Shown: positions 7,028 through 15,474 of the stretch, in pieces | Layout of the letters: each line of letters opens with the position of its first letter | How positions within the stretch are numbered: the first letter of the stretch is position 1 | DNA from: Microbacterium azadirachtae | GTDB taxonomy: Bacteria > Actinomycetota > Actinomycetes > Actinomycetales > Microbacteriaceae | DNA: 57,426 nucleotides | Reading direction: 5' to 3' | NCBI RefSeq assembly: GCF_000956545.1 | Contig: NZ_JYIT01000061.1 | Coordinates: 1 to 57,426, forward strand | Position numbers and translations under genes: made by a program | Notes under the pieces: model-generated | The model's database searches: none | What the model was told of the DNA's origin: nothing | Seen by the model: only the letters and a program-made list of their open reading frames with translations

Positions 7028-10000
7028 AGGTCAAACTCACCCTGCGACGGTCGGGCGCACCGCTCACCGACATCGTCGTGACCGCCGACTCGACGGCGAC
7101 GGTCGCGGACGTCGCCCATCACATCGCGACGACCGACCCGATGCGCTCGATCCACGTCGCGCCGGGCGAGACGCTCACGCTCTCGGTCGCGCCGCCGACG
7201 AGCGAACGGCTCGTGGCGCTGAACCCTGACCTCGCGATCGGCGATGCGCCCGTCGGGTCGGGCTTCCTCGCCGAGGTCGTGAACCTCGGCGCCGAGCGCA
7301 TCGTGACGGGTACCGCCGGGGCTCGCCCTGCGGCGCACCTCGGGGTGCTCTCCGGTCCGGCGGCAGGCCAGGAGTTCTCCCTGCCCGTCGGCCATTTCGT
7401 GATCGGTCGCGAGGCATCTGCCGACGTCCACCTCGCCGATCCGCTGGTCTCCAAGAGGCACGCCCGCATCGAGGTCGCGGCGACGTTCGTCGAGCTCGTC
7501 GACCTGAACTCGGCGAACGGGATCCTCGTCGACGGCGGGCTGGTGCAGCGCCTTCGGGTGATCCCGGGACAGCCGTTCACCCTCGGCGACAGCGAGATCG
7601 TGGTGCGCCTCGTGGGCGACTTCGACGGCACCGCCGCCGACGAGGACCCGGTGCTCGAACGCGGCGGCGCGCTGCTGTTCAACCGCAGCCCGCGCGTCGA
7701 GGAGCGCTTCGCGGGCGAGGAGATCGACGAGCCGCGGTACCCGCGAGACCAGGTGCAGCGACTGTTCCCGTGGCCCATGCTGGTGGCCCCGATCCTGCTC
7801 GCCATCACGATGTGGGCGTTCACGGGGCGCAGCCTCTCCCTGCTCATGGCGGCGGCGAGCCCGATGATGATGTTCGGCAACTTCATCTCGCAGAAGACCA
7901 ACCTCGGCCAGCGTCTGCGCAAAGAGGCCGAGATCTTCGAGGACCAGTTCGAGCGCCTCGAGGAGAAGCTGTACCACGCCCGTCCGCGCGAGCACGCGGT
8001 GCGCAACAGCGAGGTGCCCGCGGTCGCGGTCGTGTTCGACGAGGCGATGAAGCTCGGTCCGCTGCTGTGGACCCGCCGCCCGGAGCACTGGAACTTCCTC
8101 GCCGTGCGGCTGGGCACCTGCGCCGACGTGTCGCGCACCTCGATCACCCGCACCGAAGCGGCCGAGGCGCTGCCCGAGTTCGTCGAGCGCGTCGACCGGC
8201 TGGAGGAGCGCTACCGGATGATCGAGGACGTGCCGATCCTCGAGTCGCTGCAGAGCGTGGGATCCATCGGCGTGGCCGGCCCCACCTCGGTCGCCGGCGA
8301 CGCGCTGCGCGGGCTCGCCGTGCAGCTGTTCGGGATGCACTCTCCGAACGAGCTCGTCGCCGTCGCGCTCACCGAGCCGGGCTGGGCGAACGAGCTGGAC
8401 TGGCTGACCTGGCTGCCGCATACCTCCAGCGAGCGCAATCCGTTCCAGGAGATGGCGCTGGCCGATTCCGCCTCGACCGGCACCGCCCTGCTCAACGGTC
8501 TCGAGGAGATCGTGATGCGTCGCTCGACCGCGACCTCGTCGCTGCGGCCGCCGTACGGCGACGACTGGTATCCCACTCGCTACGGCACCGACGTCAAGCG
8601 CGCCGCCGAGGAGTCGACCTTCGAGGGGCAGGCGGCGGTGCTCGTCATCGTCACGAACGATGCGCCCGTCGATCGCGCGCGGCTCACCCAGATCCTCGAG
8701 CGCGGCGCCGACGTCGGCGTGTACGCGCTGTTCGTGGCCCCCGTGGTCGAGGCGCTCCCGGCCGCGTGCCGCAGCTTCATCGACGTGTCGGCCGGGCTCG
8801 AGCACGCGAGGATCGGCACGGTGCGCAACGGCGTGAGCTACCCCGACGTGATGGTCGAGGGCGTCTCGCACGCCTACATGACGATGTTCGCCAAGCGCCT
8901 GGCACCCGTGGTCGACGCGTCGACGGTCGTCGAGGACTCGTCCGACATCCCGAACTCGGTCATGTTCCTGTCGCTCGTCGGCGCCGAGACGGCGTCCGAT
9001 CCCACCGCGGTCATCGACCGCTGGAGGCAGAACAACACGATCATCGACCGCTCCGGCGTGCCGCAGCCGCGCCTCAGGAAAGCCGGCAACCTGCGCGCGA
9101 TCATCGGGCAGGCGAAGACCGATGCGATGACGCTCGACCTGCGCACACAGGGCCCGCACGCGCTCGTCGGCGGCACGACCGGGGCGGGCAAGAGCGAGTT
9201 CCTGCAGGCGTGGGTGCTCGGCATGGCCGCCGCGCACAGCCCCGATCGGGTGACGTTCCTCTTCGTCGACTACAAGGGCGGATCCGCGTTCGCCGACTGC
9301 GTCGACCTGCCGCACACCGTCGGCCTCGTCACCGACCTGAGCCCGCACCTGGTGCGCCGCGCCCTGACGAGCCTGCGAGCGGAGCTGCACCACCGCGAGC
9401 ACCTGTTCAACCGCAAGAAGGCGAAGGACCTGCTCGAGCTCGAGAAGCGCCGCGACCCCGACACCCCGCCGGCACTCGTGCTGGTGATCGACGAGTTCGC
9501 AGCCCTCGCCGGCGAGGTGCCCGAGTTCGTCGACGGCGTCGTCGACATCGCCCAGCGCGGTCGTTCGCTCGGCATCCACCTCATCATGGCGACGCAGCGC
9601 CCCGCCGGCGTCATCAAGGACAATCTCCGCGCCAACACCAACCTGCGCGTGGCGCTGCGCATGGCCGACGAGTCCGACTCGAAGGACGTCGTGGACGACC
9701 CGGTGGCCGCCTCCTTCCCGCCCTCGATCCCGGGCCGCGGCATCGCGAAGACCGGCCCCGGTCGCCTCGTGCCGTTCCAATCCGCCTATGCCGGCGGCTG
9801 GTCCACGGACGAGGTGCAGGCGGCCGACGTGCGCGTGGCCGAGCTGCGGTTCGGGTCCACGCAGCTGTGGGAGCCCGACCAGGAGCCCGAGTCCGACAGC
9901 CACGACGAGGATCTCGGCCCCAACGACCAGAAGCGCATCGTCGCGACGCTCGTCGCGGCTGCTCGGCAGGCCGGGATCCCCGCTCCGCGCCGGCCCTGGC

Positions 10001-11541
10001 TCGACGATCTCGAGCACGCCGTCGACATCCGCGATCTGCCGACTCTCGGCGACGGGCAGATCCTGCTCGGCAAGACCGACGTGCCGGCCCGTCAGCTGCA
10101 GGAGCCGACGTACTTCGTGCCCGACCGCGACGGCTCGCTGCTCGTGTACGGCACGAGCGGCGCCGGCAAGTCGACGGTGCTGCGCACGCTCGCGATCGCG
10201 GCGGCCTCGCAGGCGTCGACGAACGTGGAGGTGTACGCGCTGGACTTCGGATCCGGTGCGCTGAAGAGCCTGGAGATCCTGCCGCAGGTCGGATCCGTGA
10301 TCTCCGGCGACGACGCCGAGCGCGTGCAGCGCCTCCTGCGCTCGCTCGCGCGTGTGCTCGACGACCGCGGCAAGCGGTTCAGCGCCGCCAACGCCGCAAG
10401 CCTCACGGAGTACCGCGAACTCACCGGCATCGACGAGCCGCGCGTCCTGTTCCTGCTCGACGGTTTCCCGCAGTTCCGCGGTGACTGGGAGTCCACCACG
10501 GCGCGCATGCCGTTCTATCAGATCTTCATGCGGATCCTCGGCGAGGGGCGACCGCTCGGCGTGCACGTGATCGCGACCGCGGACCGCTCGGGCTCGGTGC
10601 CCACCGCGGTCAGCGCGAACGTGTCGCGTAAGGTCGTGCTGCGGCTGTCCGACGAGTCGGGCTACGCGATGCTGAACGCGCCGAAGGACGTGCTCGACGA
10701 GCGCTCCGCGCCGGGGCGCGCGATCGTGGACGGGTTGGAGACGCAGATCGCGACCCTGGGCGGCACCCCGAACGTCGCCGAGCAGACCAAGCTGCTCGAG
10801 GCGATGGCCGCGGCGCTTCGCGCCGACGGCGCCCGCGAGGTTGCCGAGATCGGCGCGCTGCCGACGCGGCTCGGTGTTGCCGCCCTGCCCGAAAGGATCG
10901 GCGAGTTCCCTGTGCTCGGCATCGCCGAGGATACGCTCGCTCCGCGCGAGTTCGACCCGGTCGGGACGTTTCTCGTGGCAGGTCCGCCGTTGTCGGGCAA
11001 GACGACGGCGCTCAAAGGCATCATCACGTCGATGCGCCGCTTCGACCCGGCGATCAAGCTGTTCCACTTCGGCGGACGCCGGTCGCAGCTCAAGGACTAT
11101 GCCGACTGGACGCGCAGCGCCACGACGCCCGAAGCGGCCAAGGAGCTCGCGGCGGAGCTCACTGAGCTCGCCGGTGACGAGTCGATGCCGGTACGCCTGC
11201 TCGTCGTGGTCGAGGACGTACCTCAGTTCGCCGACACCCCGGCCGAGCGCGACATGAAGGCGCTGTTCCAGGCGATCAACCGCAGTGACCACTTGCTGAT
11301 CGGCGATCTCGACGTGACACAAGCCACGAGCGGGTTCGGCTATATCGGCGACTTCAAAGCCGGCCGCAAGGGCATCGTGCTCAAGCCCGACGCGTTCGAC
11401 GGCGACGCCGTGTTCAAGGTGCCGTTCCCGAAGGTCAAGCGCACCGACTTCCCCGAGGGGCGCGGGATCTTCGTCCAGGCCGGACGACAGGTCATCGTGC
11501 AGCTGCCGCTCGTGGAGGGAGGGCGGCTCGCGGGAGCCTAG
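7024..11541 (+). CDS. eccC: Type VII secretion FtsK/SpoIIIE ATPase (EccC/EssC-like) with FHA domain
   Basis: A 1505-aa motor of the secretion machine. Residues 1-95 look ubiquitin-like (YukD type); 112-198 are an FHA domain (VIGREASADVHL, SKRHARI, NSANGI); 252-285 are membrane-spanning; then follow three FtsK-type ATPase domains. P-loops: GGTTGAGKS near residue 716, GTSGAGKS near 1043, GPPLSGKT near 1320. Walker B of domain 1 is intact (LVIDEFAAL, near 820); domain 2 has LLDGFPQ, lacking the catalytic acid after D; domain 3 has VVEDVPQ. This matches the family rule that the first domain is active and the later ones bind substrates. FHA plus all ATPases in one chain is closer to EssC/YukBA than to split mycobacterial EccCa/Cb. 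Confidence 0.95.
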   Translation: MKVKLTLRRSGAPLTDIVVTADSTATVADVAHHIATTDPMRSIHVAPGETLTLSVAPPTSERLVALNPDLAIGDAPVGSGFLAEVVNLGAERIVTGTAGARPAAHLGVLSGPAAGQEFSLPVGHFVIGREASADVHLADPLVSKRHARIEVAATFVELVDLNSANGILVDGGLVQRLRVIPGQPFTLGDSEIVVRLVGDFDGTAADEDPVLERGGALLFNRSPRVEERFAGEEIDEPRYPRDQVQRLFPWPMLVAPILLAITMWAFTGRSLSLLMAAASPMMMFGNFISQKTNLGQRLRKEAEIFEDQFERLEEKLYHARPREHAVRNSEVPAVAVVFDEAMKLGPLLWTRRPEHWNFLAVRLGTCADVSRTSITRTEAAEALPEFVERVDRLEERYRMIEDVPILESLQSVGSIGVAGPTSVAGDALRGLAVQLFGMHSPNELVAVALTEPGWANELDWLTWLPHTSSERNPFQEMALADSASTGTALLNGLEEIVMRRSTATSSLRPPYGDDWYPTRYGTDVKRAAEESTFEGQAAVLVIVTNDAPVDRARLTQILERGADVGVYALFVAPVVEALPAACRSFIDVSAGLEHARIGTVRNGVSYPDVMVEGVSHAYMTMFAKRLAPVVDASTVVEDSSDIPNSVMFLSLVGAETASDPTAVIDRWRQNNTIIDRSGVPQPRLRKAGNLRAIIGQAKTDAMTLDLRTQGPHALVGGTTGAGKSEFLQAWVLGMAAAHSPDRVTFLFVDYKGGSAFADCVDLPHTVGLVTDLSPHLVRRALTSLRAELHHREHLFNRKKAKDLLELEKRRDPDTPPALVLVIDEFAALAGEVPEFVDGVVDIAQRGRSLGIHLIMATQRPAGVIKDNLRANTNLRVALRMADESDSKDVVDDPVAASFPPSIPGRGIAKTGPGRLVPFQSAYAGGWSTDEVQAADVRVAELRFGSTQLWEPDQEPESDSHDEDLGPNDQKRIVATLVAAARQAGIPAPRRPWLDDLEHAVDIRDLPTLGDGQILLGKTDVPARQLQEPTYFVPDRDGSLLVYGTSGAGKSTVLRTLAIAAASQASTNVEVYALDFGSGALKSLEILPQVGSVISGDDAERVQRLLRSLARVLDDRGKRFSAANAASLTEYRELTGIDEPRVLFLLDGFPQFRGDWESTTARMPFYQIFMRILGEGRPLGVHVIATADRSGSVPTAVSANVSRKVVLRLSDESGYAMLNAPKDVLDERSAPGRAIVDGLETQIATLGGTPNVAEQTKLLEAMAAALRADGAREVAEIGALPTRLGVAALPERIGEFPVLGIAEDTLAPREFDPVGTFLVAGPPLSGKTTALKGIITSMRRFDPAIKLFHFGGRRSQLKDYADWTRSATTPEAAKELAAELTELAGDESMPVRLLVVVEDVPQFADTPAERDMKALFQAINRSDHLLIGDLDVTQATSGFGYIGDFKAGRKGIVLKPDAFDGDAVFKVPFPKVKRTDFPEGRGIFVQAGRQVIVQLPLVEGGRLAGA

Positions 11542-11543
11542 GC

Positions 11544-12101
11544 TCAGCGACCGGCGTCGGCCAGGTGGCGCGCGTCGTGGCTGAGCACCTTCACCATCAC
11601 GCCGTGCCGACGGAGGGTGGCGACGGTGCGGGTCTCCTCGTCGAGATCGCGACCCAGCGCGTGGATGTTGGCGACGACGAGCACGTCGCCCGCCTGCAGG
11701 GTGTCGATGAGCCGGCCGATCCGGTCCGTCCAGCTCTCCAGGATGTCGGGCGCGGGGTGGCGGAAGCCCTCGATCGGCACGCCGAAGCGGGTGAGGTCGT
11801 CGCGCTGCTGCACCACCGAGGGCATGCCCTCACGCGCCACGACGAGACCGACGAGGCGGGATCCGTCGGGCTTGGCCGACCACCAGTCGCGATTCTGCTG
11901 CAGCTCGGTGAAGCACTTGGGGCACTCCGCCGCGGCGTGCGGCAGGTGCAGGGGGCTGGTGAGGGCGGCGTCGAGCGGAGCCCCGGTCGTGCCGTCGGCG
12001 TCGCCGTGCGCGTGCGTGGTCGCTTCCATGTCATCCGCCTCCAGGACTATTGTGCCTTCTCCCGCCGACACCGGCGTGCCGGGCGTCCAGTTCGCGACCA
12101 T
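11544..12101 (-). CDS. Serine-recombinase-like catalytic-domain protein, degenerate
   Basis: A 185-aa protein. Residues about 85-185 align by eye with the N-terminal domain of resolvases: VGLVVAREG at the place of [30 protein letters not shown] at the DRPG..LLDxLRPGDTLVV place, and HALGRD at DRLGRS. The nucleophilic serine position reads glycine (AREG), and no C-terminal HTH follows, so strand cleavage is unlikely. An upstream CPKC pair sits near residue 65. ATG 12101 is chosen because GAGGAGAGGG precedes it; further upstream codons overlap the divergent gene's leader. Its stop is two bases from the convergent ATPase stop. It may be a repurposed regulator or a remnant; conservation would decide. 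Confidence 0.75.
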   Translation of the reverse strand: MVANWTPGTPVSAGEGTIVLEADDMEATTHAHGDADGTTGAPLDAALTSPLHLPHAAAECPKCFTELQQNRDWWSAKPDGSRLVGLVVAREGMPSVVQQRDDLTRFGVPIEGFRHPAPDILESWTDRIGRLIDTLQAGDVLVVANIHALGRDLDEETRTVATLRRHGVMVKVLSHDARHLADAGR

Positions 12102-12166
12102 CGGCCCTCTCCTCAGAGGGGCGGGGTACTCTCGCACATGTCCGCCACGGAGTTCGAGGAGTACGC

Positions 12167-13207
12167 ATGCCTGTCGTCGCCGCCTATGCCGCACCGAGCG
12201 AGGGTGCTCCCCTCGCGCCCACCACGATCGAGCGGCGCGAGCCGGGCCCGCACGACGTCGTGATCGACATTGCCTTCGCCGGGATCTGCCATTCCGACAT
12301 CCACACCGTGCGCGGCGACTGGGGGCCGCAGCGGTATCCGCTCGCTCCGGGCCACGAGATCGCCGGCGTCGTCGCGGCGGTCGGGTCCGAGGTCACGCGG
12401 TTCGCGGTCGGCGACCGGGTCGGCGTCGGCTGCCTGGTCAACTCCTGCCGCGAGTGCGACGCCTGCCTGCGCGGCGAGGAGCAGTACTGCACCGGCGGCT
12501 CCGTCGGCACCTACGGTTCGATCGACCGCGACGGCACGGTCACGCAGGGCGGCTACTCGCGCCAGGTCGTCGTCACCGAGGACTTCGTCCTGCGGATCCC
12601 CGACGCCATCCCGCTCGACCGCGCGGCGCCGCTGCTGTGCGCCGGGATCACCACCTACTCGCCGCTGCGGCACTGGAAGGTCGGGCCGGGGACGCGCGTC
12701 GCCGTCATCGGCCTCGGCGGCCTCGGGCACATGGCGGTGCAGATCGCGCACGCCCTGGGTGCGGAGGTCACGGTGCTCTCCCAGTCGCTGCGCAAGAAGG
12801 ACGAGGGGATCCGCCTCGGCGCGGACCGCTACCTCGCCACGTCGGACCCGGAGACGTTCTCCGGGAACCGCCGCGCGTTCGACCTGATCCTGAACACGGT
12901 GAGCGCTCCGCTGCCGCTCGACGACTACCTGCGCCTGCTCGACACCAACGGAACCCTCGTGTGCGTCGGCGCGCCGCCCGAGCCGATGTCGGTCTCGATC
13001 AACCAGCTGCTCGGATACCGCCGGTCGCTGGCCGGATCCGCGATCGGCGGGATCGCCGAGACCCAGGAGATGCTCGACTTCTGCGCCGAGCACGGCCTTG
13101 CCGCGGAGATCGAGCTCATCGACGCCGCCGGCATCAACGACGCCTACGAGCGCGTGCTCGCCAGCGACGTGCGGTTCCGCTTCGTGATCGACGCCGCCAC
13201 GATCTGA
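12167..13207 (+). CDS. Zinc-dependent NAD(P) alcohol dehydrogenase, CAD/YahK type
   Basis: A 346-aa medium-chain dehydrogenase, full length for the family. Catalytic zinc residues lie in GICHSDIH and [10 protein letters not shown]; the structural zinc site is C-x2-C-x2-C-x7-C in [16 protein letters not shown]; the Rossmann loop reads GLGGLGHMA (about residue 183). These match cinnamyl-alcohol-dehydrogenase-like enzymes such as YahK that reduce broad aldehydes with NADPH. ATG 12167 follows GAGGA at 12156-12160. It is divergent from the recombinase-like gene with 65 bases between the two starts, and convergent with malate dehydrogenase. Confidence 0.93.
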   Translation: MPVVAAYAAPSEGAPLAPTTIERREPGPHDVVIDIAFAGICHSDIHTVRGDWGPQRYPLAPGHEIAGVVAAVGSEVTRFAVGDRVGVGCLVNSCRECDACLRGEEQYCTGGSVGTYGSIDRDGTVTQGGYSRQVVVTEDFVLRIPDAIPLDRAAPLLCAGITTYSPLRHWKVGPGTRVAVIGLGGLGHMAVQIAHALGAEVTVLSQSLRKKDEGIRLGADRYLATSDPETFSGNRRAFDLILNTVSAPLPLDDYLRLLDTNGTLVCVGAPPEPMSVSINQLLGYRRSLAGSAIGGIAETQEMLDFCAEHGLAAEIELIDAAGINDAYERVLASDVRFRFVIDAATI

Positions 13208-13237
13208 CGCTCCCTGCTTCAGGGGAGCCGTCAGATC
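13201..13237. terminator. Bidirectional hairpin spanning two stop codons
   Basis: GATCTGACG (13201-13209) pairs with CGTCAGATC (13229-13237), and the inner CTCCC/GGGGAG continue the stem with small bulges around a CTT loop. It covers the stop of the alcohol dehydrogenase and the stop of mdh, so it can end both convergent transcripts. Confidence 0.7.
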
Positions 13238-14223
13238 AGGCCGAGGGCGCGCACGGCGTCGCGCTCCTCGACGAGCTCGGCGACCGAGCGGTCGATGTGC
13301 TCCCGCGCCCAGTCGTCCGGATCCAGACCCTCGACGATCCGCCACTCCCCCTCGGCCGACTGCACCGGGAACGAGCTGATCAGCCCTTCCGGCACGCCGT
13401 ACTCGCCGTGCGAGACGACCGCGGCGCTGGTGCGGCGCTCGCCGGTGCCGAGCGCCCAGTCGCGGACATGGTCGATCGTCGCGTTCGCCGCGGAGGCCAC
13501 CGACGAGGATCCGCGCACCTGGATGATCTCCGCGCCGCGCTTCGCGACGCGGGGGATGAAGGTGCTCTCGAGCCAGGTGCGCACGTCGCCGGTCTGCTCG
13601 GCGAGCGCCTCCCAGACGGGGCGCCCCGCGACCGTGGCGTGCGCGACGTCGGGGAACTGCGTCGCGGAGTGGTTGCCCCAGATCGTCACGCCGGCGATCT
13701 CGGCGACCGGCGCGTCCAGAGCCGCGGCGAGCTGACCCCGCGCGCGATTCTCATCGAGGCGCGTGAGGGCGCTGAACCGCTCGGCGGGGACCCCGTCGGC
13801 CGACGCGGCCGCGATGAGGGCGTTGGTGTTCGCGGGGTTCCCCACCACCGTGACGCGCACGCCCGCGGCCGCGTGCGCGGCGATCGCGGATCCCTGCGGG
13901 CCGAAGATCGATCCGTTGGCCGCGAGCAGGTCGCCGCGCTCCATGCCGGGGCCGCGCGGACGCGCTCCGACGAGGAGGGCGTGATCGGCGCCGTCGAACC
14001 CCACCGCCGGGTCGTCCGTCACCTCGACGTGCTCCAGCAGTCCGAAGGCGCCGTCCTGCAGCTCCAGCGCCGCACCCTCGGCGGCTGCGAGTCCGGCGGG
14101 GATCTCCAGCAGCCGCAGACGCACCTTCTCGTCGGGGCCGAGCATGTCGCCGGCGGCGATCCGGAACAGCAGCGCATATCCGATCTGCCCGCCGGCACCG
14201 GTCAGAGTCACCGTGGTGGTCAC
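13231..14223 (-). CDS. mdh: Malate dehydrogenase
   Basis: A 330-aa NAD-dependent malate dehydrogenase of the cytosolic/bacterial MDH-2 type (TCA cycle; malate to oxaloacetate). Seen: nucleotide loop [14 protein letters not shown]; the substrate-binding loop [15 protein letters not shown] with its arginines; [19 protein letters not shown]; and the active-site histidine in [11 protein letters not shown]. Start is GTG 14223 with GGGAGCCCG upstream; the Microbacteriaceae enzyme has this length. It stands alone, convergent with the alcohol dehydrogenase. Confidence 0.97.
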   Translation of the reverse strand: MTTTVTLTGAGGQIGYALLFRIAAGDMLGPDEKVRLRLLEIPAGLAAAEGAALELQDGAFGLLEHVEVTDDPAVGFDGADHALLVGARPRGPGMERGDLLAANGSIFGPQGSAIAAHAAAGVRVTVVGNPANTNALIAAASADGVPAERFSALTRLDENRARGQLAAALDAPVAEIAGVTIWGNHSATQFPDVAHATVAGRPVWEALAEQTGDVRTWLESTFIPRVAKRGAEIIQVRGSSSVASAANATIDHVRDWALGTGERRTSAAVVSHGEYGVPEGLISSFPVQSAEGEWRIVEGLDPDDWAREHIDRSVAELVEERDAVRALGLI

Positions 14224-14309
14224 TTTCGGGCTCCCTTCGATCGCGGACGCGACCCTCAGTGCGAGCCTATGCCTCGCCGTCGGGGCGCGGACCGTGGAAA
14301 ACTGTGCTC

Positions 14310-15191
14310 ATGACGTTCAACCCGGATGCCGATGTCTCAGACAACAAGGTCCAGCGGCGGGGCGGCGGGCGCACTGCCGCGATCGCCGGCGGCGGCGTGG
14401 TCGGCCTCGGCGCGGTCGTGGTGCTGCTCATCAGCGCGTTCACGGGCGTCGACCTGACCGGCCTGATCGGCGGCGGGACGGGCGCGCAGCCGCAGGCGAC
14501 GTCGTCGTCCGAGGGCTCGGTGCAGAGCTGCAACACCGGCACCGACGCGAACAACAGCGTCGACTGCCGCGTCGCCGCCGTCTCGCTGGTGCTCAACGAC
14601 TACTGGTCCAAGCACGTGAAGGGCTACGTCGAGCCCGGCCAGGTCAACGTCGACGGTTCGACGTCGACCCCCTGCGGCACCGCCTCCAACGATGTGGGCC
14701 CGTTCTACTGCCCGTCGGATCAGACCGTCTACATCGATCCCACGTTCTTCCAGCTGCTGCACCAGCAGTTCGGCGCCGAGGCCGGGGACCTCGCCCAGGT
14801 GTACGTGGTGGCGCACGAGTACGGGCACCACATCCAGAACATCACCGGCACGATGGAGAAGTACCCGAACAACGGCACGGGTCCCACGAGCAACGGCGTG
14901 CGCACCGAGCTGCAGGCCGACTGCTATGCCGGCGCCTTCATCGCGTCGATGACGCAGGAGAAGGACAAGAAGGGCGTCCCGTACATGAAGACGCCGACAG
15001 AGGCTCAGATCAGCGATGCGCTCGACGCCGCCGCGGCGGTCGGAGACGACCACATCCAGCAGCAGTCGGCCGGATACACGAATCCGGAGAGCTGGACGCA
15101 CGGATCCAGCGACCAGCGGAAGAAGTGGTTCGCGACCGGCTACAAGAACGGTCTCGGCCAGTGCGACACGTTCTCGGTCGGCACGCCGTAG
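14310..15191 (+). CDS. Neutral zinc metallopeptidase (YpfJ family), membrane-anchored
   Basis: A 293-aa protein. A short basic cytosolic stretch with RRGGG is followed by one membrane helix (about residues 25-45). The extracellular part carries the zinc signature HEYGHH near residue 169 and ELQADCYAGAF downstream, as in the Zn_peptidase family of unknown substrate. Cysteine pairs (SCNTG, VDCR, PCGT, YCPS) suggest disulphides outside the cell. ATG 14310 is used; there is no clear ribosome site, so the message may be near-leaderless. It is divergent from mdh and followed by a 283-base convergent gap. Confidence 0.9.
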   Translation: MTFNPDADVSDNKVQRRGGGRTAAIAGGGVVGLGAVVVLLISAFTGVDLTGLIGGGTGAQPQATSSSEGSVQSCNTGTDANNSVDCRVAAVSLVLNDYWSKHVKGYVEPGQVNVDGSTSTPCGTASNDVGPFYCPSDQTVYIDPTFFQLLHQQFGAEAGDLAQVYVVAHEYGHHIQNITGTMEKYPNNGTGPTSNGVRTELQADCYAGAFIASMTQEKDKKGVPYMKTPTEAQISDALDAAAAVGDDHIQQQSAGYTNPESWTHGSSDQRKKWFATGYKNGLGQCDTFSVGTP

Positions 15192-15296
15192 TCCTCGGCA
15201 TGACCGCTCCGCCTCGTCCGAGGTGCGAACGCCTGTGCCCGCCTCCTGATCGCGGCCTGCCGTTGAAGAGGGAAAACGTCGATCGTGACGGACGGG

Positions 15297-15388
15297 GAGC
15301 GACCTTATCCATCTTCTGGACCGACGGGTGCCGTCGTGAAGATGGATTTCGCTGCTCCGATCGGGCTGCGAGCGACGTTATCCATCTC
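15297..15388. repeat. Three copies of a TTATCCATCT motif forming alternative hairpins
   Basis: The 283-base gap between two convergent genes (15192-15474) holds no gene. GAGCGACCTTATCCATCT (15297-15314) recurs as GAGCGACGTTATCCATCT (15370-15387), and an inverted copy AGATGGAT lies between (15340-15347). ATCCATCTTC (15307-15316) and GAAGATGGAT (15338-15347) form a perfect 10-bp stem, with CGACGG/CCGTCG inside. The middle copy can instead pair with the third. It may be a bidirectional terminator. Confidence 0.6.
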
Positions 15389-15474
15389 GCCGAACGCGGC
15401 CACCGGACGCGCCCACGCCGAACGCGGCCCACGCCCATCGCCCGCGCCGAAGCCGGCTCGCGTGCGGACCGCGG

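Noticed and set aside
6598..11322. Very long open frame (1574 codons) on the minus strand opposite the secretion ATPase
   Set aside because: It mirrors the strong third-base GC of the real gene, has His/Arg-rich low-complexity composition and no motif or ribosome site.
11544..12101. Active site-specific recombinase or mobile element
   Set aside because: No nucleophilic serine, no HTH, and no att-like repeats, transposase or element borders nearby.
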